From Gnetum montanum (lineage: Eukaryota > Streptophyta > Gnetopsida > Gnetales > Gnetaceae): a stretch of 53,303 nucleotides of DNA. Every line of letters starts with the position of its first letter. The first letter of the stretch is position 1. This document shows positions 10,270 to 23,033 of this stretch, piece after piece. Below the pieces are notes generated by a model that did no database searches, had not been told where the DNA came from, and worked only from the letters and a program-made list of their open reading frames with translations. The stretch lies in NCBI GenBank assembly GCA_015680685.1, contig MNCI01003632.1, forward strand, positions 439,659-492,961. The letters are read 5' to 3'. Both the position numbers and the translations under genes were made by a program.

Positions 10270-13200
10270 CCAGTGCTAATACAACGACAGTCCCTTAGGT
10301 TGCAGCACCTGTCACCCGAGTGTTTAGTGTAAGACTTAGAGCGATACAATTTCCTCTATGCTAAAGTCCAAGAGAATCTACCCTTAGATCATCAGGAACT
10401 TGAGGATAAACGTAACTTTGAGTTCCTCCACTGGAATTAGAAAGAGTTCATCCCTACTCTCGATGTCACCATCCTGCTAACTAATGTGTATCAATGGGTG
10501 TTAAACCAACTGATGTGAGTGTGTAGTTCTAGGAAATGGGACACAACGTCCCACTATGATGAAGCATTTTAGGATGGGCAGGAAGACTTGGACTCCCACT
10601 CCAAAGGTGATGGCCAGATCTACACCAAAACTATCCCTTCTACTGCTATCTTTTGGTCAAACCTGCTCTTTTCTACTACCCCCTTCATTGTCACCATAAC
10701 CCTACCATAGCCCACACCCTCTTCAGTAATCCCTTCAACTCCATTTCTAGTCACCCTCCATTCCCAGTCTATCTTGGCATCATACCCAACATCATTTATA
10801 GCTACACTACCCTACATGCACACTGTGCCTACATCATAATTGCGCATGATTTTTGCTCTTGTTCCCTTGTCTGCATCCATCCCACCACCAGTAGCAAATC
10901 CACCCTCAACCGCATGGTGGGCACTAGCCACTTCTCTCCCTACTAAGCAACCATCTCAAATGTTGCATTACGTCCAACACCAAGAATACCAAGTCCCACA
11001 GGTGGTGCAACCAAACATAGGACTATGGGTTATCCCACCAACTGGGCAAGTAGCCAACCCCACAATGCCACCAATGGTCATCGCTCCAACAGCACCACCC
11101 ATTGGGTGGTGGACCATCTAGGTAGAACCACTTGCTAGAGTGGCCCCAATGGCTCCTCCCATGGGACAGGCTACCACCCCAACAACGTCACCCATGATGG
11201 CTACTTAGGTAGCCCTAAAATCATCTGCAACGTCCCCAAGTCTAGATCAAGCATTCCAACTCATCCAGATCCTAATAGAAGAAATCAAATATCTTAAGCC
11301 TACTAGTTCTGAAACCTTGCAGGTCATGGACTTTTACCATGATGACCCTATCAGCTTAGCTGTTCCTATGCTTACATTACCCCCTAGGGTGCCACTCCTC
11401 CAATTTACAAAATACAACATCGAGGATGATCCCAATGCACATATGGTAACCTTCAGGTCCAAATCTCTATTGCTACAACCATGGCCTCACACCATCATCC
11501 ACATCTTTGCCATGTATCTAATAGGAAAAGATTTGGACTGGTACTGTGCACTCCCATGCACCTCCATATCAACCTTGGAGGAGCTACTAAGTTAGTTCGT
11601 GACCCATTTCAAGTACAACTTGAAACCAGAGGTCACACTAGACCAGATCATAAGTGTTAAGCAAGTCCCGTTAGAATCTATGTAGAGATTTATACAGTGG
11701 TGGAGCAAAACCTTGAACAAGATACATGAGCTTATTGCTGAGGCCCACTTGTTGGCCACCTTTAAGGGTGCAGTTAATGATTTCATCAAGTCTAAAATCT
11801 ACTACCTAGCCCCGCGTTCCCTCTGTCAAGCCTTTGCTTAGACCAAGACCATTCAAGATGCGACCGAAGCCAATAGGGACCCAACCTATCTCACCTATAA
11901 AAATGCACACATAAAGAAAGATAAAGAGAAGGGAAAGGTAGCGACAACAATAGTGGCTACTGTAGACAAAGAAATCAAGCCCAAAAATAGGAACAACAAA
12001 AAGGTTGTTACAACACCCAACACTCCTGCTAACACCACACCTTGCTCCAATAACATAGGGCAGTCCTCAACATTAACATCTACAATTCCAACCCAGCCAA
12101 GGCCCAAATTTGAGTGCAAGGATCACTCCAAGTATACCCATTAAGCCTTCAGAACTTTTGAAGAAACTATTGGGATCTGGGTATATACAACATAAACAAA
12201 TGTTGGAGGAGGGAATCAAACACCATCAAAGCTATTGTGAAGTTTTATGGAACCCCTCCTTGGCTACATCCAACAAACCTCCAGTGCTTAAGAATTTCAA
12301 GTTAGAACATTTCTGTGACTATCACCAACTATGTGATCATGATACAAACTACTATTTAGCATTGAAAGGTGATATTCAATGCATGATCGATCAGGGCAAG
12401 CTGATCCTGGACAAAAGTAGTCCCGTTCAACCTGAAAATCAGTCGATGGGAATTTACAAAGACCCCCTCAATGCTAACAATGCTAGTTACACAATCAACA
12501 TTATCAGCATTGAAAGTAACCTTGAACCACCATAGCAACCATTCGTGGTGCACGTGCCTCCTCATAATGCAGAAATGCCAACAACAACAACATCGCAAGT
12601 CTTGTTTGTCCTTAAAGTTCCTTGTTAGACATCCCCTGCATCCTTTGTGCTTAGAGTTGTACCATTTCCCATGCCCACATAATAGGCACCATTTTTCATT
12701 AAGGTGCCAAAAAATCCAAGCTCCTATACCACCCAAAGCCAGGCAACAAAAATTGCACCATAGCCTCCTTGTCCAAAAAAGTTTGAAGAGCATTTAGCAG
12801 ACAAGATGGCTAGGGAATGCACTAGTCTAGGTCCCCCTAATCCTACCCCCTTGTCTGCAGTCCCCATGACCTCTTCATCATCAGCTACTGATGGTAGCAT
12901 ACATACACAATTGATGCCCACCGAACCAAAAAAGCTTATAAGCTAGCCTAAAATCACTCCCCCTCGGGAGATTCATCTTCTAGGATGTATAGAAGAGGAG
13001 AAGGATGGAAAAAAACAAGATGGCAAGCAGGACTTTCTCAAAACCCTTACATATGTCAAATAGGTCGTGCAGTACAAAAACATAACTTTAAGCCTATATG
13101 ACCTGATAATAACTTCCACAGCACATCGTGAGGCCATGGTTCACATGTTAGCATCGATCCCTATTGACGAAAACATATCAGCTGAAGAGAAAGCAATCCA

Positions 13201-13897
13201 CGCTATCATGCTTCTGTCTACTGCTAAAGAACCATGGCTAGCGCACTTGAAATTTCATGATAAGTCCATTAAGGATGACCCTGAAAAGGGTCAGGTGACA
13301 ACATTCGAAGGGTACACATTAATGATGAGGTTACTACCAATGTCATTCCATTTCCCATAGTGGAAAAATTGGGCTTGGTCGATCAAATCAAATCCACAAC
13401 AACTTCCTACTTGAAATCATTCATTGGGGCATGTGTGGTGGTAAAGGGAACTATCCACATTAACTTTGTGGCAAGGGACTAGTACCCTACAAACACGGTG
13501 TTCATCATGGTGGAAGAGATGCTTGGGTTCAACTTGATCTTGGGGAGGTCATGGCTAGCCCAATTAAGGGCTATCTCTTCACTAATACATCAAGAGATCC
13601 ACTTACCCTATGCAGGTGGGGAACTGGTGATCTACAGTGATGAAGTGGCTACCTAATCCATAAATATCATTGACATGGAGTAGGGTTCGAAGATAGTAAT
13701 CTCTAAGAATGAAGCATCTATTCATGTTGAAACCCTTTGCTTGACTAATGAGCCAGCCAAAAATTCCCACTCAGATAAAGAAACTACATGGGCTAAGTTG
13801 CCTTTTCAAATAGTAGACAACGATATAGAAGAATACCACAACAATGCCTTTTGGCCATATGCTTCACCTAGCCTAGGATGGGTTAGAAAACAATTGC
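10270..13897 (+). pseudogene. E1 gag-protease, decayed
   Basis: It is collinear with the E3 gag-pro frame. The pieces seen are a proline-rich linker (10840..11121), the gag core (11317..11830) with VMDFYHDDPISLAVPML and LEELL, a lysine-rich stretch (11900..12010), the Cys-His segment CDYHQLCDHDTNYYLAL (12317..12370), and protease near 13067..13620. In the protease the active-site region reads NDEVTTNV where D-x-G is expected. The later motif FNLILGRSWLAQLRA is present near 13530. Stops break it repeatedly; those read in the gag core (near 11593, 11683 and 11838) are TAG. The frame ends in VRKQLRK near 13906, with a GTAAGT overlapping the end. It cannot make a working product. Confidence 0.8.
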
Positions 13898-13919
13898 GTA
13901 AGTAGATATTACATCTAAT

Positions 13920-14179
13920 TTGATTCCATAAAGGCTTGTATTTAACATTTTTTATCTTCTTCTATCTTAATTTTAGCATCATGTTCAATGTTTGCATTAT
14001 GTTCATTTTTAGCATCACGTTCACTATTTGCATTATGTTCAGTTTTGCCATTACGATCACTATTTACATTTTTTCTAATTGTTGGCATCATGTTTATTGT
14101 TCACATTCTCATCATGTCTATTGTTTACATTATGTCCACTATTTACATCATGGCTATTTCTTGCATTAATTATCTACTG
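13920..14179 (+). other. AT-rich stretch after E1 protease
   Basis: Repeated CAT-rich words such as GTTCA-TTTAGCATCA and GTTTACATTATG give a low-complexity run. The two overlapping open stretches here, 77 and 70 codons, are hydrophobic by composition and have no counterpart in E3. No gene is called. Confidence 0.5.
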
Positions 14180-14431
14180 CATGGCCCGAAATGGCCTTAA
14201 ACTATTACCATGGCCCAGGATGGCCTTAAAATAGCATCATGGCCTGGAATGATCTAAAACTAGCAACAGCTCAGAATGACCTTAAACTACCATCATAGCC
14301 CACTAAGGCCTAAAACTGGCAACTCCACTTCTTGAAAAATAGACAATAATAAAAAACTTTATCATTAAACAATGGCCTGAAATGGCCTTAAACTATTGTT
14401 GTGGCTCGAAATGGCCTAAAACTAAAACAAG
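14180..14431 (+). repeat. Stem-loop array 1 of E1 (after protease)
   Basis: Seven units of the type GGCC, six-base loop, GGCC, then TTAAACTA or a near variant. It corresponds in place and sequence to the E3 array at 23034..23321 but is more diverged. Several units keep GGCC pairing, and one has GGCT with GGCC, a wobble pair. Confidence 0.75.
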
Positions 14432-16225
14432 AGGCCCTTAAGGGGCCCAAACACATTAAAAAAGGATAATAATATATTAACCAAAATAAAATAAATTGTT
14501 TCACATTATGTTCCTCATCAAATTTTAGTCCATAAAATAATGTTTACAAAAAATTAAATTCAAAAAAAAAAAAAAACTTTTGCTGCTACACTATAAGTCT
14601 TTGTCAGCATCACCATTTCCTATTCCATTGCATCCTGCCTATCCATTCAGATCTTACACAAGATAGAAAAAATAAAATAATAAATCAAAACTACGTTAAG
14701 GCTCTCATAAAATAAACTATGACACAAATAAAAAGTGACTAACCTGAGATGGCCCCGCATCCATTTCGGAGGGTATCTTATCCATGCCAACCATTAGACG
14801 TTGTAGGATCTCCTCCTCGGTGAGGTTGGCCCAATTTTTCTCCCCCAAATCAATGCTTGCCGTAACTTTCCCTTTCTTCATAGTTGTCCATCTAGGCAGT
14901 CCTGGGGAAAAGGTGGCGGTGGTGGTCTCCCTGGCAGGTAAGGTCATTTCCCTTTTAGGAGACTCACTAACCACCACCTATTGCATGAACTTCTTGTAGG
15001 CCCTAGAAGTGCCAATGACATCGAGGAATAACTTATGGGTATGCAACTCAATTAAGCATCTTGATATTATTTACAATAGGTGGCATGTTCTAGTTTGTAC
15101 ATGTGCTTATGGTTCTTTTGTGCCTACCCCCATTTGTACACCTTTATGCTATAGTCCTTCCAGTCTTGGTTCTTCTGGGCAAGGAGGTCCATTTGCATGT
15201 GTTGTTCAATAATCTTGCAAGTGGCCTCATTCTTACTCCGTACGACTATCCAATATCTTGCATAGTTGATCAAAGTTATATGCCAACTACCATCACGAGC
15301 GTCATGGGCCAATAAAAACTCATTTCTAGACTGAAGGTCCTCCAACTCAACAACTTGGTTGGCATTCTCTTTCTCAAGCTTTTGCACCCTCTTCCAGAGG
15401 TCCTCATTGACATGCCTACACTCCCACAAAGAGTGTGCCGAGTACAATGCACATTTTCTCATTTCCTCATATATGTGATGAGGTACCTTAGCTACCTTTG
15501 GAGGAAGTTCAGGCACTGCATCAACCTCGACCACTTGTCGGGGGTCCCAGTTGAGATGAGAAGTTATCAATCATGTGTGAAAGAGCATTAGTCATAGTGC
15601 CATAGCAAAAATGCAACAACTTAAAGAGCCTAACATAGTAATTCCAACATACCTATCTCAGGATCAATCTACCTTAGGTGATCGATCATGTCATTGACCA
15701 CCACATCCATAAAGGTAAATTTATCGGGGGTCTTGGTCCATGGTCAGAGATGAATCATGGAAGAAGGATCAAGGGCATTAACAGTGGTGTCCGCTGCATA
15801 ATAGAACATGTTAGTAATTATGGAGAGGACAACAATGAAGTTGATAAACAACATAAACGACAGTGCAAAGCTCCTACCTAGTAAACCCTCAGGGGTGATA
15901 GTGGGGGGATCGTCCATCAACACACTGTCAAGCAAGCGATCAAACTCACCAGCATCGAATTCTAGCCCTTCCCCTTCTAGTTGACTCAAAAGTGGGACGA
16001 CCTCCTCAACACTCATATGCCTCTCAAGTACTAGGGCACACTCCACAAAAGGATCATTAGTAGCAGGGGCCTCTTCCTCTAAGACGATTTCCTCCTCCTC
16101 TGCCATCGAGGCCTTTTCTTCCTCTACAATGGGCACCCCTGCTTAAGGGGCCAAAACCTCTTCTTTTTCTTCTTCTTCTAATAAACACGTTTAAAATAAG
16201 CAGGATACTCCAACACAAAATGGAT

Positions 16226-16275
16226 GCTACGATGTGCTACGCTACACAGTGTAGCATAGCAAAGAAGGTGCTACA
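16226..16275. repeat. Palindrome of the E1 LTR type inside the antisense gene intron
   Basis: GTGCTACGCTACACAGTGTAG and flanking bases resemble the palindromes of the E1 LTR. It lies between antisense exons D and E and shows that the motif is not confined to the LTR. Confidence 0.55.
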
Positions 16276-17180
16276 CTAATTAGATAGTTAAGCATACTTA
16301 CCAACTGTGGGTTTCACGTTGCAAACTTTGATTTGCAACTTCCTCCCTCTTTCTTTAGTAGTATGGGGAGGTTCTTCCACTGGACAAGATTTTTTCCATT
16401 GTAGCCTAGTTTTCACTATCTCTATAATGAGATGTTCCCCCCTTAACACATTACTTGTATTGATAGAAGATGCCTCTCTAGCACTGTCCCAAGCACGAAA
16501 GGATCGTGCCACCCAATCCCTCATTGTTATCGAAAGCGATTCCCTAATATCTTCTAGGGGGTCTTAGGATCAGGTGGTGTAGAAAACCTAGCAAATCCAT
16601 GGCTTGGATATCTGGTTACGATCCTATAGTACCTAGGCACCATTTTCACGGACCACCATGAATTTCACGAACCATCGTAGGAAAGCTATGAAGAAGGCGT
16701 AGTGAACGTTGAAACATGCATCAAGATTCTCACGAAGCTTAACCATTTCAACATGTAAGCCTTCAGAAAGGTACCTAGCCCAGTTATAATGGGTTCCTTC
16801 CTCCATGACCTCCCTCATAATCCAAGCCTACTCTACTCCAAGGATCTTCCCTTGAGAGAGTAGCTTGGGGAAAGCACAGGCTTGGAAGATAGGGTAAACC
16901 GTTTGGGCCACCACTAGCTTGACCTTATGAATATAAATTCCCTTTTGGTCCTTTCTTATCCCTAGCCATTTCTCGATATCCTCTTGATGGTTTGCATCTT
17001 TGCTAGACTTTTCCCCTATAGGGAGACCATCAAAGGGAACACCAAAAAGATCTGAAAAACTTTTGTCATTAATTTCAAACACTACCCACATATTGTGAAC
17101 CTGTGTGCTGAAGTAGTCAGCCTTTTTGAAAAAGGAATTAGCTAGGAAAAACATTTTTGCAGTCAACACACTTGGATTTA

Positions 17181-17185
17181 CTACC
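17181..17185. repeat. E3 target-site duplication, left (CTACC)
   Basis: CTACC precedes the E3 5' LTR and is repeated at 34746..34750 after the 3' LTR. Removing E3 and one copy joins antisense exon D in frame (MDLLLV to VNPSVL), which supports the site. Confidence 0.93.
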
Positions 17186-17344
17186 TGAAACACCATGAAA
17201 ATTGTGAGTTGGCCTCAGGCAAAGATTCATGATTCAGACACAAGTACATGATAGAATTCTAGAAAGGAGAACAAGGTAAGGTAAGGCAAAGAGGCGTGCG
17301 GCATCAAGACTTTGGTTTCCTTTTGCAGATTTCCTATCTTACTA

Positions 17345-17792
17345 TGTTTTCCATCTTTATGCTATAGTACGCAACATAGCGTAATGATGCTTAGCGTAAC
17401 ATAGTCTAATATTAAAAGGCGGTTTACTTCAGCAGATTTGGCAAGGCTTAAGGCCTAAGCAGCGTAATATGCGATCTCTCGTATATTCTGCTAAGTCTTC
17501 TGTGCAAAAGCAGATTTATGCTCTGTTATGCAAGGCAGCGTAATGAGATTTGAAAACATCAAAGAGAATCCAAAGGAAGTGCAACCGATCAACTCTTTTC
17601 TCTTTCTTGCAGATTGATCACCTTACGCTCTTTACGCAACGCAGCATACGTCAGCGTAATTCATCGCCAAGTTAATCATTGTTTACGCTTCACTACGCTT
17701 GGCAGCATGAACAAGTGTAAAGCAACTTGAGTCCATTACTTTTGTGCTTTATTACGCTCTTGCACGCGACGCAATGCGTATGAGCGTAATGT
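17345..17792. repeat. Series of TTACGCT palindromes in the E3 5' LTR
   Basis: Stem-type repeats lie near 17345 (TATGCTAT with ATAGCGTA), 17515, 17625 (TTACGCT with AGCGTAA), 17682 (TTTACGCTT with AAGTGTAAA) and 17752 (ATTACGCTC with GAGCGTAAT). The 3' LTR has the same set near 33358..33792, some with better pairing. They lie 180 to 620 bp upstream of the TATA box, in U3. Confidence 0.72.
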
Positions 17793-17968
17793 AGCCCAAA
17801 ATCAACTGAGACATGCTCGATCCACATTTGTTATTCATACACACAATACGCCGATGCACGTATTATGCATAGTCATGAATTTCAACACAAGGATGGTCAA
17901 GTCAATGATCTTCTGAAAGGTTGAAACACATGTCATCATAGCCATGCCTTCCCCACATATTGTCAAAC

Positions 17969-17978
17969 TTATAAATAT
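17969..17978 (+). promoter_or_regulatory. TATA box of the E3 5' LTR
   Basis: TTATAAATAT is kept unchanged in the 3' LTR at 33970..33979. It is followed by an A- and G-rich stretch where transcripts probably start. Confidence 0.6.
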
Positions 17979-18750
17979 CCCAGTTGAAAAATAAAAGACA
18001 GACGCAGACACGGAGAAACAAAGAAAGAGAGCAACATTTTTGGGCAATCCTTTGGTAGCACTATCTTTTAACAGAGATAGGAAACATTTTTCCTGAACAT
18101 TGGCAGCAAGAGCGATTAGTCCTTTGGCGAAAACACAACTCTCTCCATTAGCGATCATCGGCAGTTTAGAGTAGAGACTACCTGAGGCAAAAGAAGCAGA
18201 TCAGAGATCGAGAGATCATCTGGCATGGTTTGCGAGCTTTATTGATTAGAAGTAGTTGATCGATAGACGTTAGAACTTGACATTCCTTGCATCCCATCTC
18301 TGGCTTACGAGGTAGATCGGACTCCATTCTGTACTCCTACTTAGACAGTTTTCTTATTATTTTGTGTTTGTTTCACACAAGATAATCGGGGTCTTCCCAA
18401 TGTAACTTGGTATACAAAATACTCATTTTTTCGAATCAAAGCATAGATCTTGAAATCACACGTTTCTCTCGTGTCTGATTCCTTTTATCGTGTTGACGTT
18501 ATCATTATTACAATTTACCTACATCATTTTTCTCTCATTTCGCGACTCGTTGAATCAAGTCGTTCCACGAAATATTCATAATCTCCATCGGTTTACTGAT
18601 TTAGTAAGTCCCTGTCTGATCGACAAGACCGTTCAGGGCACTGCGGATTTGTTTTCTCCAACACAGCCCTCTCGGATCCGTGGTTAAGACTGTGTACATG
18701 GATTTTGTTTGGTATTCCAGCTGCCGACATTTTCCATCATTACAGTTTTC

Positions 18751-18769
18751 TGGCGCTAGAAGGAGGGCC
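18751..18769 (+). other. E3 primer binding site
   Basis: TGGCGCTAGAAGGAGGGCC starts six bases after the LTR end. It is the best-kept copy of the site shared with E1, E0a and E0b. The first-strand primer tRNA was not identified. Confidence 0.75.
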
Positions 18770-18994
18770 TAGGCTTCGATTCATATTTTCTACGGGTATC
18801 CCTATAAGCGATCTGTACCCGCATCGCCAAAAAGTAAACGTAATACCTCTACGGAAGTTTACAAAATTGTGAGGTATAGATCGGTCACAGTAACGATTCC
18901 TTTGGAATCCTATAGGGTAGAAAGCCTAATCGCAATTCTGCTTGTCCATCTCTCTTTAGATCCAGTCATTCATTGCCACTAATATGCTTGACCA

Positions 18995-21900
18995 ATGGAT
19001 TCTTCACACGCAACCACAGCTGCAATGACCACAACTGACTCGGGTGCCACATCTGTAAACCCTATCGCTGTCACCCGACTAGCCTCTGGTGTTGTAGAAC
19101 CTCAGGGACCATTGCATCGATCATTGAGACTACAGGGAAAAGATCCTATTTTCACCGTCGTGACGCCTGAAGAATATAACTTCATCTGCATCAAGATCCA
19201 GGCAAAGCTTGTCCTTAGCCAAGCCAAGATCGAAGCAAAAAGAAACTTTGAGCTGATCCACAGAGGGGGTCAAGATTTTACCTCAACAGCTTACGACATT
19301 ATTCCTTTAACAGAACATCATCACGAAATTATAACACAGTTGGTCATGGATAGGAACCAAGCTACACAGGCTATGCTGGAACCCTAGAATGGGGAGGAAG
19401 AGGATGATGAATTTGCAGCCCAGTCTGAACATTCGTACCATACTCTGAGCCCCCATACCTACATAAACCCCCTTTTTCCTTACAACGGAGAAGCCGCTCC
19501 TCTTAATCCTACCATGACCATGCAAACTCACGTTCTAGTCGTCCCGCAAGCCACTACGTAGCCATCTGGGCTGCAGGTGCAAATACCCCAAAATAACATG
19601 GGAGCGGTCTCATCACCACAGGTAATCAGCATTTCACCGGTGGTCCTTGCATCCACCGTGCCTCATTTCATCCCTCAGATCCAAACTCAAGCCATTTTTA
19701 CAACCCACCCAGTGCAAAATCTGGCACAAACTCTGTCGCTACCGCCCCCTCCAACCCAACAGATCACAGCCGTCGTGCAACCACAGGCAGCCGTCCAACA
19801 GCCTGCCGCGACTCAGTGGACCATCCCCATGGCACAACATAACCAGTCTGTGGTATATGGTGTGCAACCTCCGGTTGCATCCACAATGCATATTCTGCAG
19901 ATGGTCCTGCAATATCCCTATCCTTATCCCGCACAGCAGGCGACGGCTATCCTCTCTTCTCAAACCGGTGGGTGGTGGTCCTCACAGGCTCCCCTGCCTG
20001 TAGTGATCCCCGCCCCACCATCTACCGGCCAAATCATCTCACCATTTCCACTACCTGGCACAGCTTTTCCAGGTCAGCCCCCTATGCCTCCTGCTCAAAC
20101 ATCTTCATTTACAGGCTTGGATCAGGCCTTCTTGCTTATTCAGACCCTCACCGAGGAGGTTAAATTCCTTAAATCTGCTGGCTCAGACACTATACAGATC
20201 ATGGACTTCTACCAAGATGATCCTATTAGTCTAGTGGTCCCCATGCTGTCGTTGCCCCCAGGGATGTCCTTACCTTATTTTACCAAGTATAATGGGGAGG
20301 GAGATCCGAATGCTCACTTGGTCACCTTTAGATTCGAATCCTTGTTGCTACAACAATGGCCTCACACGATTATCCGCATCTTTGCTATGTCTTTGATAGG
20401 GAAAGCTTTGGATTGGTATCGAGCTCTCCCTCACTCTTCCATCTCAACCTTGGAAGAGCTTCTGACACAATTTGTGACTCACTTTAAATACAACTTAAAG
20501 CTGGAAGTCACATTGGATCAACTTATGGGAGTGAAACAGGACCCACTCGAACCAGTCCAAAAGTTCATACAGCGCTGGAGTGCTACTTTGAATGAAATCT
20601 GTGAGCCACTCGCGGAGCCACACTTACTGGCCATCTTCAAAGGAGCAGTCAATGACTTTATCAAGTCTAAGTTGTATTACCTTTCCCCTAACTCTTTACA
20701 TCAGGCCTTCGCTCAAACTAAAAGCATCCAAGATGCTGCGGAGGCCAGCAAAGACCCAGCGTATGTCGCCTACAAAAATGCTCACAACAAGGGCAAAGAC
20801 AAAGGTAAAGCGATGACAACGACAGTAGCTGCGCTGGCTGAGGATACAAAGAAAAAGAACAAGAAGGCACCTACAGCACCTCTCAAGACCACGGCTAGTG
20901 CAGACAGCACCAGCCAAGACACAACTACCCCTGAAAAGCCTCCCCAGCCAAAACCAAACTTTAAGCGTAAAGATCGTTCAAAGTATACGACCCTGCCTGT
21001 AAAACACTCAGAACTGTTGAAAAAATTGTTAGGGGTAGGATACATTCAACCCAGAAAGGTATCCGAAGAAGCTCTGAAGCGTCACAGACGTCATTGTGAA
21101 CTACCGAAGGATCCTTCTTTAGCCCTACCTAACAAACCACCAGTTCCGAAATCTTTTAGGCTGGACCGTTTCTGTGACTACCACCAGTTGTGTGGTCACG
21201 ACACAGATTACTACTGGGCATTGAAGGATGACATTCAATGCATGATCGACAATGGTCATTTGAAATTAAATGGTAATAGTCCAACGCGTCTAGAAAACCA
21301 AGCGTTGCACGTGTATAAGGATCCATTGAACGCAAACAACGCACCCTATACAATCAATGTGGTGAGTATGGACAGTGAGAGGAAAGTACCACCCAAACAA
21401 CCTTTTGTTTTGCGTGTACCTACCAGCTCACCAAGGGGGGCAAACCTTTCATCGACAGCTAGTGGTGTCTCAAGGCCACCTTTCATCATTCAAGCACTTT
21501 CTCAGAATGCCACTTAGCCATGTAGTAACAGCAAAGCCACAGCCTCGTCTGCATCCATGCCTAGGGCACCTTTCATTCTCAGGGTGCCAAAACCACCGGC
21601 TACTCCTCTCATGCAAGGGCAGGTCTCTAACCAAAACTGCCAACCATCACCTAACAAACAAAATGAAGAGGACACATTTGTTAATGCTACAAAAGACCAC
21701 TTTATGCTCGGCTTCCCTAAGCCTAGGCCCCTGGCCTCTGTGCCTTCACCTGTACATCAGAGGCAGGATAAAGGTGCAGAGACACAACCACCTCCTCTCG
21801 GCAAGAAAATGAACAACCCTTCGACTGACATCATTCCACCTTGGGAGATTCGTCTTTTGGGACGAATGGAAGAAGACAAGGGGAATAAACAACCTAGCCG

Positions 21901-22787
21901 AGAGAGGAATCTCCTCGATGCGTTTATGCAAGTCAAATGGGCTTTGAAACAAAAAAAATACAACGTTGAGCCTTTATGACCTGCTCATGACATCCCAAGA
22001 ACACCGTGAGGCTATGGTCCGCATGCTGACATCCATACCTGTGGACGAAAGCTTACCAGCGAAGGAAGAAGCGATACACGCTGTCATGTTTCCTTCCGAA
22101 GCCGAGCAACCTAAGCCCACCTCGCTGACCTTTCATGACGAGTCCATCAAAGATGATCCTGAGAAAGGTCAAGTGACAACTGAACCCATGTTCATCATCA
22201 TTCGGATCGATCAGTACCTGATCCGAAGGGTACACGTGGACGACAACGTAGCTACAAATGTCATTCCTTATCCCATCGTGGATAGGTTGGGTCTGGTCAA
22301 CCAAATCATTCCCACAACGATAACATGCGTAAAGTCGTTCAATGGAGCAAGGGTTTAGGTCAAGGGGACGGTGCGTATCGAGTTTGTGGTAGGAAATCAA
22401 TTCCCAATGGATGCCACATTCCTAGTCATCAAGGAGATGCCTGGGTTCAACTTGATCTTAGGAAGGTCCTGGTTAGCCCAGCTGAGGGCTGTTTCATCAC
22501 TGATACATCAGGAAATACACCTACCCTATGTAGGAGGGGAGGTCGTAATACGCGGTGATGAAATCACCCCCAGGACTGTCAACAATATTGAAGAAGAACG
22601 GGGTTCGGAGGTAGAAACATCGGATGATCAGACCCATCTCCAAATCCCCCAACAAATCGAAACCAACGACGACAATCTAGCCTAGGCCAACCTGCCATTT
22701 CAGGATGGCGGCATGTAGGAGTCAGACTGTAAATCCCTCTGCCCTTACGCAACACTAAACGTAAAGGCCATTAAGAAACAATTGTGA
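18995..22787 (+). pseudogene. E3 gag-protease polyprotein gene with premature stops
   Basis: It starts at ATG 18995, the first ATG of a long collinear frame. Residues 1 to 130 are a polar N-terminal domain. A Q- and P-rich linker follows (19577..20110). The gag core is at 20200..20760, with VMDFYQDDPISLVVPML, WPHTIIRIFAM and LDWYRALP. Next come a lysine-rich stretch and the Cys-His segment CDYHQLCGHDTDYYWAL near 21174, which lacks the final Cys. Protease follows at about 22180..22560. Its later motif FNLILGRSWLAQLRA is intact, but the active-site region reads VHVDDNVATNV with no glycine. TAG stops lie at 19385, 19559, 21515, 22356, 22683 and 22716, and one extra A in an A-run near 21955 shifts the frame. 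The final TGA is at 22785. E1 reads across the A-run without a shift, so the ancestral gag-pro was one frame. Confidence 0.85.
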
Positions 22788-23033
22788 ATCAGTGGTTGAA
22801 CTGAATGGCATTTACGCACATTACTATGTTTTTACCAATTATCGCTATTTACACTTAGCAGTCCGTTTTCATCCAATACATATTTACGCTACAGAAATTT
22901 TCAATGTTCACACTTGCCATTCCTTACGCTATTGCATTTCTCTTATGTACGTTATTTACACTTTTTGATAACTTTAGTCCAATTATGCAAAATGTACATT
23001 ACCATCGATTACACTCTCTATATTACGCAAAGT

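Larger units (their letters stand above)
14744..17185 (-). pseudogene. E1 antisense gene, downstream exons D (part) to G
   Basis: This is the 3' part of a multi-exon gene on the strand opposite to E1, cut from its 5' part (34746..35818) by E3. The exons read are D 17185 to 16302, E 16177 to 15878, F 15793 to 15653 and G about 15563 to 14744. Donors are GTAAGT after D, GTAGGA after E, GTATGT after F and GTTAGT after G. Acceptors are ATTAG before E and ATGCAG before F; the acceptor before G is lost. Exon D holds LFGVPFDGLPIGEK and FNVHYAFFIAFLRWF, closely matching E3. Exon E is very acidic, exon F includes FTFMDVVVNDMIDHL, and exon G has a coiled coil near LWKRVQKLEKENANQ. Exon lengths match E3 (D total 1050 against 1043, G about 820 against 818). 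Stops and a frame change after exon D position 16565 make it a pseudogene. Confidence 0.72.
17186..18744 (+). repeat. E3 5' LTR
   Basis: It begins TGAAACACCATG and ends ATCATTACA. It is the same length as the 3' LTR to within one base. A TATA box (TTATAAATAT) is at 17969..17978. Upstream of it at least five palindromes with TTACGCT and AGCGTAA arms are spaced over about 450 bp. Confidence 0.93.

Noticed and set aside
17835-18158. 107-codon minus-strand stretch in the E3 LTR, with a partial copy at 33970..34158
   Set aside because: Repeated only because the LTR is repeated; the second copy is interrupted. No domain was recognised.
19647-20163. Plus-strand stretches in other frames within E3 gag
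   Set aside because: Shadows of the Q- and P-rich gag linker, whose composition keeps alternative frames open.
20696-21353. Minus-strand open stretches across E3 gag
   Set aside because: Not conserved in E1 over the same region; best explained by codon composition of gag. They are distinct from the true antisense gene further on.
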